From Microbotryomycetes sp. JL201 (Eukaryota > Basidiomycota > Microbotryomycetes), in assembly GCA_033819885.1 (NCBI GenBank), contig JAQYUZ010000030.1, forward strand, positions 62,001-126,000: a DNA stretch of 64,000 nt. Reading direction: 5' to 3'. Below the pieces are notes generated by a model. It was not told where the DNA came from, ran no database searches, and saw nothing but the letters and a program-made list of their open reading frames with translations. Made by a program: the position numbers and the translations under genes. Within the stretch, counting starts at the first letter, position 1, and each line of letters opens with the position of its first letter. This document shows positions 24,112-34,083 of this stretch, in pieces.

Positions 24112-25520
24112 ATGTCATCACGCGCGGTCCGTCACATCCCTCGCATCACTGTTCAACACGACTTTCAGCAGGTGGTCGAGGACATACGACAAGGTCTGCA
24201 CGCGGTCGAAGATGTATGGGTGTCATGCTACGCCGAGGGCCAACAGAGCGTGCACGGAAAGGCGCGCGTGTCGGAGAGTGATGACGCGCCGTCCGGGATT
24301 GAGCTAGAGTCCAGAGGTGGCATCGAGTGCGTGTTGGTCAACAAGGTGCGTGCCAGGCGGCACTCGCTTGTTGCTCTCGAACGCTGACGACGACGACTGT
24401 CAATGACAGCATACCCTGAGTGTAGCGTGCCCTGCATTGAACATTCCTCCGACCTTGGTCAAATTCCCGTCACGCACGGCGTACAGCACAAAGGGCAGCT
24501 TGGAATGCTTGGACGTCGCACCGAGCGCACATCGGCTCGCCGTTGGAGGCAAGAATGGTCTTGCGCAAGTGACACAGCAGCAAAGCTCAGCACAGGTGGT
24601 CCCACTGAGGGGTCACGCCTCGGATGTGAATGCCGTCAAGTTTGTCAGCCCAGCCCTCAAAGTCTATTCAGAGCTAGGGTCATTGATGTTTTGCCCGCTC
24701 CAGTTTCCGTCAGGCGAGGTCGTTCTGAGTGCAAGTTTGGACATGAGTGTCAAGATTTTCTCAGCTGTGGTGCGTTTCCAGGAGGAATCTGCTCAGCGAC
24801 GGAGGGTTCTGACAAAGACGATTGCTTCAGGATGGAAGCAATCCAAGGACGCTGCGAGGTCATTCAAAGGCCGTGACAGACTTGCACATTGTCGGACGAG
24901 GGAGAACAGTATTGACATCCTCTCTAGACGGGACTGTGCGGCTGTGGCAAGTATCAGACGCGTCCCTCGTCAAACGATGGAACCTTCCCCAACCAGTAAC
25001 AGCAATGGCCGTCATCAATGAACAACCAAGCGACGAGCTGACAGGATGTCTTTGTGTTGCCGCACATTCGAACGGAACCGCAACCGTCTTTGATTTGGAT
25101 TCGAACGAGATTCAGACGAAAACAACTCTTGACACGGAGAAGACGTCACCGTTGCATTGTATTGCGCTCGATCAGCAATTCCACATGATCGCAGTTGGCT
25201 CTAGGTCGGGCACCGTCAGCGTTTTTGATTGTCCGCGAACGATTTCGGAAGAGATCCGAGCACCAGTGGCTTGTTTTTCACGATCAGGCGCGACAATCAC
25301 CTCTTTAGCTTTCTCCGGGTCGAATTTGCTTGTGACGACGTCAGATGGGCTGCCTTTCGAGGTCAGCATGAATGCACAAGGCAGCGTGCAGGGCAACTGG
25401 ATCGAATTTGCAGGATTTGAAGCGGGCGATTCTGCTTCAAAAGGCTTGTATGTAGAGGACAAGGTATTCATCGCCGGCGGGGACGGTGTGGTCAGGATGT
25501 ACGATATCGAGTCTGTGTGA
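24112..25520 (+). CDS. PAAF1: WD40 proteasomal ATPase-associated factor (PAAF1 / Rpn14-like)
   Basis: PAAF1/Rpn14 is a chaperone that binds Rpt ATPases during assembly of the 19S base. After an N-terminal domain (MSSRAVRHIPRITVQHDFQQ) with an intron after VLVNK, the protein has WD40 repeats: LECLDVAPSAHRLAVGGKNG, VVPLRGHASDVNAVKF, PSGEVVLSASLDMSVKIFSA, then GSNPRTLRGHSKAVTDLHIV and GRGRTVLTSSLDGTVRLWQV. The combination GHSKAVTD followed by GRGR and DGTVRLW is typical of this family. The C-terminal exon ends GGDGVVRMYDIESV at 25520. Four or so exons, with the second and third blades interrupted by introns. Lies beside the MFS gene with a shared promoter region. Confidence 0.86.
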
Positions 25521-25996
25521 CGCATCGCAATGTTTTCTCGCATGCATGCTTGTTTCGCCCGGGCGAGCGCATAGAGCACCTAGGTTTGCGAATGTTGTAT
25601 GTTGATTCACGTTGCGAACTTGTTTTTTTCTGGCCTTGTGTCCAAACCAACCAATGACTGTTCACGAATTGATTGCGCGCGCGCGTTTGCTTGCACATCG
25701 ACTGACCAAAGCGAGGAGATCGTGCATCGAGAAGGACCCGGGAGCATGGTGTGCAGTAGATTGATACAAAGCCGCCATTTGCCAAAGTACATGCTATGAC
25801 GCCAAGCGAAAGGCTTGGCATCGTCTTGTCGCGTGAAAAGCAAGAACTGATAAAAGGCCTTATCTCGTACGATAGAGCAAAGACCCTTCGAGCATCGCGA
25901 ATTTATCAAACCCTGCACGGCCAAAGTCGGCTTCCGCGGACCTCTTGGCTCGCTTGATCTCGCACGCTACCTTCTCGACAACAAGTTCGTGTCGCG
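25521..25996. other. Intergenic region upstream of the ammonium transporter
   Basis: No supported gene. It contains a short perfect inverted repeat at 25801-25819 (gccaagc, 5-nt loop, gcttggc) and a cluster of GATA motifs listed separately. Short frames here lack coding character. Confidence 0.5.
25848..25875. promoter_or_regulatory. Cluster of three GATA-factor motifs upstream of the ammonium transporter
   Basis: Within 28 bp are TGATAA (25848-25853), TTATCT (reverse complement of AGATAA, 25860-25865) and CGATAG (25870-25875), about 120-150 bp before the transporter ATG. All fit the HGATAR consensus of fungal nitrogen-regulatory GATA factors (AreA/Nit2/Gln3 type), which typically activate ammonium permeases under nitrogen limitation. 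The sites are seen directly; the regulation is inferred. Confidence 0.55.
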
Positions 25997-28401
25997 ATGG
26001 TCAACATTACGTGAGCTTGCTCGCGCGCCTGCTTGCTTGCTCACCGAGATCTTTGCTGACGAACAACTGTCTGTGCGGTGATTGTCTGTGCTCAGTTATG
26101 GACTGTTGCAGGCGACGAGCGCGGCAATTGATGGCACAGAGACATACTCGATCAACCCGTCTGGCACAGATCTGATTGCAACAACATCCGATGGCGCGGT
26201 GGCAGCCTACGATCCAGGAGATCTGTCAGTCACGATAGGACGCCTTCGGCAAAGTCGTAGCAGCCGCGGCTGGCCCATCAACACTGTTGGGCACCAGATC
26301 GCGGTCATACACACTCTTACTGACCTTCGCCGTGACTTGTCCACATGCAGCGCCTGGGTCTTGACATGTACGGCGCTTGTCTGGTGCGTTGACCGAAAAA
26401 CACTTGTGCCCGTCACCCGACGTCCACCGACTAACGCCGATCGCTTGCTTTGTCTTCATCAGGATCATGATTCCCGGACTCGGATACCTCTACTCTGGGT
26501 GAGATTCTTGCGTTGCGGACCCGATAACGGCGGCGAGCTGATTCCAGTCGACGATAAACTCGAAACAGCCTCGTGCGACGAAAAAACGCCTTGACTCTTC
26601 TCATTCTTACCTTGTTGTGCTTGGCTGTGATCAGTGTTCAGGCAAGTCGGCACGTCAGTACGATAATCCCCACGCCGTACTGACTTGAGCCTGTGCCACG
26701 TGCAGTGGTACATTTGGGGTACGCACAAGTCTCGCGACGTGATTGATGCCGTCTTTTGACGCGATAGTCTCTTTGCAGGCTACTCGCTCGCATTCTCGCC
26801 AGGTGGCAACAGCTTCATCGGCGATTCGCGCTACTTCCTTCTTCGCGGCGTCCTCGAGCAACCCGTTCCTCAGGCCAACAACAAGGTCCCTGAAGTTGTC
26901 TACATGATCTACCAACAAATGTTCGCATCGCTTGTGCCAGCCATCTTCATCGGTGCTGCTGCAGAGCGCGGCCGTGTCTTGCCCGCTCTCATCTTTACAT
27001 TCTGTTGGGCAACAATTGTCTATTGTCCTGTTGCGCGATGGGTCTGGGCTCCTCAAGGGTGCGTACAGGCTCAAGGTCAAACACTATGAACTGTTGTCGC
27101 TCACGGCTTTCGTTCGCAGGTGGGCTTTCCAACTCGGTGTATTGGACTATGCTGGCGGTGGACCAATCGAGACTCTCTCTGGTGCTACTGGACTCGCCTA
27201 CAGTATCTTTTTGGGTGAGTCCAAGCTCCCTTGCCATAGCTCCCTCATTCGGTTTTGTTGTCTCGTCGGATACCAGGATTCAGCTGACCGGTATCGCTGT
27301 AGGTAAACGCCGAGGATGGGGAACGCATGTTCTGTCCTTCAAGCCACACAACGTTTCGTCCGTGGTCCTCGGTGAGTTTTGCTCGCTCATTCTATCTCGG
27401 CCGACCACTCACTGAGAGGGACGACACAGGCACTGTTATGCTGTGGTTCGGCTGGCTCGGGTTCAACGGTGGTAGCACATTTGCGGTACGTGCTGACTCA
27501 GGACCGCCGCTGAAAAACTGGTCTCATCCTGGGCGCTCCACAGGCCAACTTGAAAGCGGCTATGGCTATCACGTGCACCAACATGGCTGCGTCAATGGGT
27601 GGCTTGACGTGGATGCTGCTTGATTACCGTCTCGAGCGCAAGTGGTCTGCCGTCGGATTCTGTACTGGAGCTATTTGCGGTCTCGTCGCCATTACTCCCG
27701 CAGCGGGCTACGTCTCGGTGCATGCTGCCATCTTGATCGGTGTTCTTGCCGCTGGCATTTCCAACTTGCTCACTGCGCTCAAGGGCTTCTTTGTATGTGA
27801 CCAGCTTCGGATGTGATCGAGCCGTGCCGCTGACGCTGGCACGGACTTGCAGGCTTTCGATGACGCCATGGATATTTACGCTTGCCACGGTGTCGCCGGT
27901 ATCGTCGGCCTTGTGTTTACTGGCGTTTTTGCCGAGGCTTCCGTCACGGCCAACGACGCCTATTCTGCAATCTCCGGTGGATGGGTCGACCGCAACTTCA
28001 TTGTGGTCGGATATCAGTTCGCTTGGTTCTGCGCATGCTTCGGATGGTCCTTCGTCATGACTTTGATCCTCATGTTCCTCATCAACCTCATTCCCGGCTG
28101 CAAATTCCGGACGGACGAGGAGAGCGAGATCGTCGGCGTTGACGACGTCGAGTGCGGAGAGTGGGCTGTAAGTTCACACATCAATTCCGTTCCAAGTGTA
28201 GCGCTGATGTGGTGCATGCCCTTTTAGTACGATTTTGTCCACATTCGGCGAGATGTAGAATCGACCGCCGGCTTCCATTCTCACCCGCCACGCAATTCTG
28301 AAGCCGCCCAGGTTCAGAAACTGGTCGAGGCCAATCGTAATGGCCACAGCGAGCCCAAGACGGAGAAGCAGCCTTCTGTCGTGCAAGCAGTAGAGGCTTG
28401 A
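25997..28401 (+). CDS. MEP: Ammonium transporter, AMT/MEP family, Mep1/Mep3-like
   Basis: Plasma-membrane ammonium permease. The exons give MVNITYGLLQATSAAIDGTE, MIPGLGYLYSG, SLAFSPGGNSFIGDSRYFLL, MIYQQMFASLVPAIFIGAAA, the family signature LDYAGGGPIETLSG, WFGWLGFNGGSTFAANLKAA, GAICGLVAITPAAGYVSVHA, YACHGVAGIVGLVFTG and a cytosolic tail ending VVQAVEA. The first position of the pore twin-histidine pair is Glu (PIETLSG) and the second is His (YACHGVAG). Glu at the first site is the pattern known from yeast Mep1/Mep3, while Mep2-type sensors keep His. About eight to ten short introns. The first exon is only 14 nt of coding sequence before a gtgagc donor. GATA motifs lie upstream. Confidence 0.9.
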
Positions 28402-28761
28402 ATTCCGCGCCATATCTAGATTGTCTTTTTGCGCCTGTGTACAGAATGAGGGCAGCTTGAGGCCCATAACCGTTGGTTGTATGCACTACAGATGGAGTTT
28501 GCCGTTTGACGAAACCAGCTCTCGGATCCTAGGCGAGCAAGCCCGAGCTAACCTTTCGCAGCATGTGTGCGAAAGCTGCATGCATTTTGATGATTCCATC
28601 AGACTCTGTCCTTCTCCGCCGTTACAAATTCGCCCTTGCCAAAGCATCTTCTACTACACTCATCATGCAATATCGCAGGCAAGTGCGATGATTTGAACCC
28701 GACTGCATTACACATTGATATCTTAGACCAAGCTCAATTTGTTTTTGGACCAACGTCCGTT
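28402..28761. other. Intergenic, convergent 3' ends of the ammonium transporter and FAD oxidase genes
   Basis: Two genes converge here, so this should hold their 3' untranslated regions and terminators. I see nothing else. Confidence 0.5.
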
Positions 28762-30806
28762 TCAGGATTTGGGATAGCACGAGAATCGCGAGTCATTTGG
28801 GTTGTAACCGACGCATTGCCAGCAAGTGAACATGTTGTTCGGGTCAATTTGACGTTTAATCTTCAACAACCTGTCGTAATTTGCTTGACCCCAGAATGCC
28901 TGTGAGCAAGTCGCAAATGTCAGTTACAAGGCACGCTCATGCGCAATCGGACGAACCTCGACTGGGTTCGGTTCAAGAATTGATGCCTCGTTTTGATAAG
29001 CTCCACCACCGGGTGTGATGTCTCGCAAGAATTGCGCTGCCTTGTTGGCTTTGATGTGGTTGGTCATCGGGTCGCCGTCATAATTCCACGTTGGCGCGTA
29101 CAAAACGTGCCACAAAGCATCTCGCCACGCGGGCGTGACTGCCGAGTCGGGATAAGATTTGACATTTGCGGGAACAGTGACAAGAATCTGGAACGGTGCG
29201 CCACCGTACACGATTGATCCACCTCCACCATTGCCACCAACAAAGTTGCTGCCTGCCATCTGAGCGCCATTCATCATGGCGTCCAGCAACTGAGCTTGGT
29301 TTGCAGTTTGAAAGTTTCGACGAGGAATCAGCCTCGAACCGACCGCTGCAGGCACGTTTACGAGTTCATCGTTTGGTAACAAATACTTGTTGAAAGCTTG
29401 ATAGAACGAGGATTCGGTAGAGACTTCGGCGTTGAGAGGTACTTGGCCCAGGCTATTGGCAAAATCAAGCGCCGGTTTCATGCTTGCTTCGGCTTGCGCG
29501 CGGGTCAGTTTCGTCGTAAACATGACGAAGCCTGACGCTTGTGAACTGAGAGCACCGGGCTGAATGTATCCTCCCCATCCATCTGCCGTCCACTGAGGTG
29601 CAAGCTCGATCATCAGTTTCGTGAACTTGCGAGACGACTCTGGATCGAGAGAAGCGATGCGGACATAGCCAACCTGAACGGTAAAACGAGGTGCAGCACG
29701 CGTTGTGCTCTCCATGATGACTCCAAAAGTAGATCCGCCGCCGCCTCGCAGAGCCCAAAACAAATCGGTGTTCTGACATTTGTTGACAGTAAGGTATTTG
29801 CCATCGGGCGTGACAATTTTGAATTGAAGGGCGCGGTCGACACCGAGACCGAGCATGTTGGAAAGTGCACCGTGACCTGCGCCCTGGATCCAGCCACCGC
29901 TTGGCCCGACGGTGCGGCTCGAGCCTCCGAGTACGGTAATGTTGTTGTCCTCGGCAAATCTAGGAGGAAACGTCAGGGATTTTTGACTCGAAGAACGTTT
30001 CTGCATACTGACTGATACAACTGGGCAAAGCCAGTACCAGCGGCGAATGTGACTGCGTCAAACGTCTGCGAAGTCGAGCAACCAGTTGGCACGAATTTTC
30101 GGTTGCGCGAGATCCCTTGAAGATTGTGCGTCCATAGTGCAAGACTTCCTGGTCCAGAGCTACGGCCTTTGTAGTCGTGCTGCGTATACGAGATTAGCGT
30201 CTGGACTTGACTGCGTGCGCTTGAGGACGCACTCCCGAGTTCTTCACAACAAGCGGAATCTTATGCTTTTTGACGAACGCAATTGACTGAACAACGTCAT
30301 TAGGTGATCTGACGTCGACGTAGTATGGTGGTACTGATCCTTGGGAGCAGGTCCGTGTGGCGTAGGCAAGCGGGTTCTGGGGCAGATTAAAGTCAAGCAA
30401 GCATTGATCGCCCGTAGTCTGGCAAGTACCCCAGTTTGCCTGTCACAGCATTGCAGGTGTTTCAGCTTAATGTTCACCCGAGAGCCAAGCGAAGTACACG
30501 TACGGTATGATAGCCGCCGAATTGATTCGCGATGTAAATGTCGTCCTCGTAGTTCTGCTGCACTTCTGTACATTTGCCCAAGTCGAGTGATCCTGTTACT
30601 CCCGGTGCAGCCATAGGAAAGCAAGGTCGAGCCATGGGTACACCTTGTCTGAGACGCCCACTAATACTTTTGTTGAACGCGCCAAACTCGGATTGCGAGA
30701 TTGAAAAGATTTTTGGCAGCGAAGCTTGACGTTCATGCAGTGGTGAAGCAGTCACAGCACTGGCAGTGAGTGCCAGTGCCATGCATGCCCAGGCTTGGAT
30801 GCCCAT
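28762..30806 (-). CDS. Secreted FAD-linked oxidase, berberine bridge enzyme (BBE)-like
   Basis: A signal peptide is clear: MGIQAWACMALALTASAVTA, followed by SPLHERQ. The FAD-binding PCMH domain follows: PPYYVDVRSPNDVVQSIAF, PLVVKNSG, then across an intron HDYKGRSSGPGSLALWTHNL. The His in SGHDY is the position of covalent flavin attachment in this family. Next are VTFAAGTGFAQLYQ, GGWIQGAGHGALSNMLGLGV, LFWALRGGGGSTFGVIMEST. The long exon seems to end at 28924, but a gttcgt donor after PNPVE joins a hidden last exon (about 28900 down to 28762) with AFWGQANYDRLLKIKRQIDP and NNMFTCWQCVGYNP. That restores the BBE C-terminal motif (NYDRLL-IK--DP-N-F). Relatives oxidise alcohols, sugars or alkaloid-like substrates; the substrate here is unknown. 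Confidence 0.87.
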
Positions 30807-31338
30807 TGCTGGTTCTTTAAAGAAGAGAAGGGAGAAGGAGCGGAGAGTGCGGGGACCCCGTCTGCGAGAGATTGCCGTGGTCGAGATTGAGAAAGGGACA
30901 CTCTCAGTGCTAGTCGATGCGCAGTCAATCTAGAAAGCTCTGCGGATTGATCGTTCGATCACATGAACGCATTCAAGGGTCGGAATTGCCGTACCGGCTC
31001 AATTAATTAAAGCGGACATCGTCGGCTTTTCAAAGGCCGCTTTCGAAATTCGGCGACGGAGGGCGCGTCGCGACGCATGGAGCAGGTGCTGAAGTGAGCC
31101 GATTGCTCATAATTTGAGCGATTCAGTGGACTTGTGGTCAATAAGGTACCTCCGAATATTTGAACGGCGATGCCGCCAGGAATCATGAAGGGTCGTCGCA
31201 GCGATTCCGCGGCGCGAGTAAGCGCTGATCCATTCAATCGACTTGCAACGAGCATGACATCCGTGCGTCGAGTCCCCACAGGAGCCTTGGACCGGGCACT
31301 ACAAAGCCGCAGAGTATGTCTGATCAAACTGCTGAAAA
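30807..31338. other. Intergenic region upstream of the FAD oxidase
   Basis: Contains the FAD oxidase promoter (a gttctttaaagaag stretch lies just before its start) and the 3' flank of the next small gene. An open frame runs through part of it on the minus strand, but it lacks any similarity I can see once the upstream gene is spliced. Confidence 0.4.
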
Positions 31339-31714
31339 CTAAATGGCATAGTCGTCGCCTGCAGATGTTGGATCTGTCGGCGCGCCATCCATGGCCTGCA
31401 ACAATGTAGTCAGAAATTGAGAACGTCCCTTTGATTTCAAGCAAAGCACTGACAGTCGGATCTCTGGGGTCTGAGGGTCGCAATGCCGTGTTTTGCGCTT
31501 CATGATGAGGGCGTGGCAATTCTTGCTCGGGAATGTGTGTACCCCCGTACATGTCAGGTCCAGGTGCATGATGTGTGCCATGTGCCGCGTCATTGAGTGA
31601 TTCTCGTTCGAAAGACGACAATGGTTCGCGAGCTTGCACGACCGTCGGTGGCACAAACTCTTGGGTCGGGTCTTGCGCTTCTTGCACTTCCCGGTCATCT
31701 GCAGTTAAGCTCAT
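31339..31714 (-). CDS. Small hydrophilic protein of unknown function
   Basis: I do not recognise this. The frame from MSLTADDREVQEAQDPTQEF is polar, Pro/His/Asp-rich and lacks hydrophobic segments. A gtcagt donor after DPRDPT joins in frame to AMDGAPTDPTSAGDDYAI and a stop ending at 31339, giving about 105 residues. Without splicing the frame stays open to 31007, but the extra part is Arg/Ser-rich and looks like non-coding translation. The reading is supported only by good splice signals and by matching acidic, disordered composition on both sides of the intron. It sits between two secreted-enzyme and transporter genes. Confidence 0.38.
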
Positions 31715-32229
31715 GTCAATGCAGAACAGGAGCAACAGTGTGTCTGCTCCACTGACGAATGTGCTCGTCCGCCGCCGCCTCCTCACGCTCATGCTTGTCT
31801 CTCTCTGTACGGATCGTTTCATGAACAGCTTCGGGGTTGTTTGTGTGGGTGCTTTGGCTTGTGTGCGTGTGCGCCTGCGCACTTACGTTAGCGTCCGCAC
31901 AAACACTTGTGAAACCATCGCCTCTGCCCTGTGATCCACTTATCTGCGATCAAGAACAATGCTCACAGAGTCCAAATGCAATGCGTGTTTGATCTTGTCC
32001 ATCATTAGCAGCAAGGCGGGAAGCACAGTCGTTCCGACTTTGGCGACGTCAGCAGACTGCGCACAGGTCACGTGCCAGAACCATGCCATAATCTACGTCT
32101 GTGCGGCTCGACCCTCGAGAAGCTTTCGCAAACGTGTATCGAGCCGATTCATACGCAAAGAGCAAATGTCTACAAAACAGCACGCCATAAATCGTCTGAC
32201 CCTCCTGGCCCTTAACCTTCGGCGCCGTC
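31715..32229. other. Intergenic, divergent promoter region
   Basis: Lies between the small unknown gene and the second monocarboxylate-type transporter. No supported gene or repeat. A CACGTG core occurs near 32070. Confidence 0.4.
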
Positions 32230-33903
32230 ATGGGTACCGACACGCCGCTTGACAGTCCAGGGATCCATCTACAAGACTTTTCTTTGCCATCGAGTGGTGC
32301 GCATACGCCTGCGTTATCGACACGCTCGAGTTCGCCGTCGGGGGGCGAATTGTACAAGATCAACAGAATAGACAGGGCCCACGCGCACGGCAATGGTCAC
32401 CAAGACGTAGATGTTACAACGCTACCGCCAGTTGACAAGGGAAAAGACGCATGGCTCTTCGTCATCAATGCGTGGTTCCTTGAGGCGAGTCGCCTGCCGA
32501 AGTTTGCCGCCACACGCGGAGACTGAAACAACATTCGTGCGCTCTACAGACATTCATATGGGGAGCAGGATTCTCTTTCGGAATCACCCAGGTGTATTTA
32601 TATACGCACGAGCCTTTCAATACGTCGAGCTTGACGGCAATCGGCAGCATCGGAACTATTGCTCTGGCAATACAGTGTACGCCTTCACCGACGGACCGGC
32701 ATGGGACGCAGACCAAATTGGCTGAGAGATCCTTTGTCGCAGATATGGCACCGCTCGTTCTCAATCAAGTATTTCGACGATATCCCGACCATGTCACAAA
32801 AATGCTGTGGGTTTCGACGGGCGCTTCTGTCGCGGGGTTTCTGCTCTCGGCTTTCGCCACAAAGGTCTGGCACCTCATTTTGCTTCAAGGCGTCGTATGT
32901 GGTAGTGCAGGAGCCATCCTGTACACACCGGTGCTGCTCTGGATGCAAGAGTGGTTCATGCAGAAGCGAGGGACAGCCAGCGGAGTCATCTTCTCTGGTA
33001 CCGGTGAGTTCATTATCACACAGGAAAGCTTGCGGCTGTAAAGTTCTGAGCACTCCCCGCATCACAGGCATCGGTGGCGCAGTTTTGCCCCTTTTCTTCA
33101 ACCACATGCTTCAGACTTACGGCTTCAGATACACGTTCATTGCATGGGCTGGCATCTGTCTAATCGTGTTCTCAGGATGCGTTGCTACCCTGAAACCACG
33201 TCTGCCAGTCATCAAGCCAAAGAAAGGAGAGCGCGGAGCTTTCTTGCCCCTCGATGCCTCATTCTTGCGCCACCCCGCCGTCGTCGTCATGACGTTGACC
33301 ACATTGCTCAGCTCTCTCGCATTCTTTCCTGTTTCGCTCTATCTGCCCGTTTACGTAGAGAGTTTGGGTACCGCACAGGATGCCACTTTGGTCCTCACCG
33401 TGTTCAACTCGATTGCGACGCTGGGTCAGGTCTTGACAGGCGTCATTGCCGATCGTCTACCACCATCTCTCATCACCGCCACGCTCGGGTTCACAAGCTC
33501 GCTTATCGCATTGCTGGCATGGGGTTTCGCGCGATCAGTCAAAGAGACGTACGCCATGGCCGTTCTTTTCGGCTTGTTCTCCGGAATCTGCAGCGTCTGG
33601 ACAGCCTGCGCCAGGGACGTGACCGGTACCAATGTGCAAGCTTCGACCCTGATCGTTGCGCTGTTTGGAGTCGCCCGAGGTACAGCATCAATCGTCGGTC
33701 CCATCATCGCCTCGAAGCTATTCGACGAGCAAAGAGTGCACGACGATTCTGGTTGGGCTCCTCATGGGTTTCGCAGGGTAGTCATTTTTGTCGGAAGCTT
33801 GGCTTTTGGCTCGGCAGTGTCGGGAGCTTTACTGGCGTGCTTCAGGGGACCGTCAGGGCCGAAAGTGCGGACGAGCAGTTTCAGTTTAACCGGACGAAGA
33901 TGA
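32230..33903 (+). CDS. MFS transporter, monocarboxylate permease (MCT/Mch) type, second copy
   Basis: Starts MGTDTPLDSPGIHLQDFSLP with a Ser-rich cytosolic head, then DKGKDAWLFVINAWFLE (first span). After an intron come VYLYTHEPF and SSLTAIGSIGTIALAIQ. Another intron leads to APLVLNQVFRRYPDHVTKML, WVSTGASVAGFLLSAFATKV, MQKRGTASGVIFSGTG, GIGGAVLPLFFNHMLQTYGF, a charged loop LKPRLPVIKPKKGER, and the C-terminal six spans (VVVMTLTTLLSSLAFFPVSL, FNSIATLGQVLTGVIADRLP, VARGTASIVGPIIASKLF). The C-terminus is basic. It belongs to the same broad transporter group as the gene at 22189-23997 but is not a close duplicate. Substrate unknown. Converges on the beta-glucosidase gene with about 180 bp between stops. 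Confidence 0.85.
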
Positions 33904-34083
33904 AACTTGGCAATGTCACTGGATTGCGCTTTTAATGATCACGTCGTAAGACGGTTTTAATTCAGAGTTTCCTGCTCTCGAGCTCTCCAATCATTCAGCA
34001 CTATGACACCTCTGGAACGTCGGCAGCGGCATCACCCTGACATCTTCGCAGACCCGAGAGCAAGTCTTCCGCTGCCGATCTAT

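Noticed and set aside
31007-31882. Unspliced 291-codon minus-strand frame
   Set aside because: The first third is kept as a small gene, but a good gtcagt donor and an acceptor give a short in-frame end; the remaining unspliced part looks non-coding.
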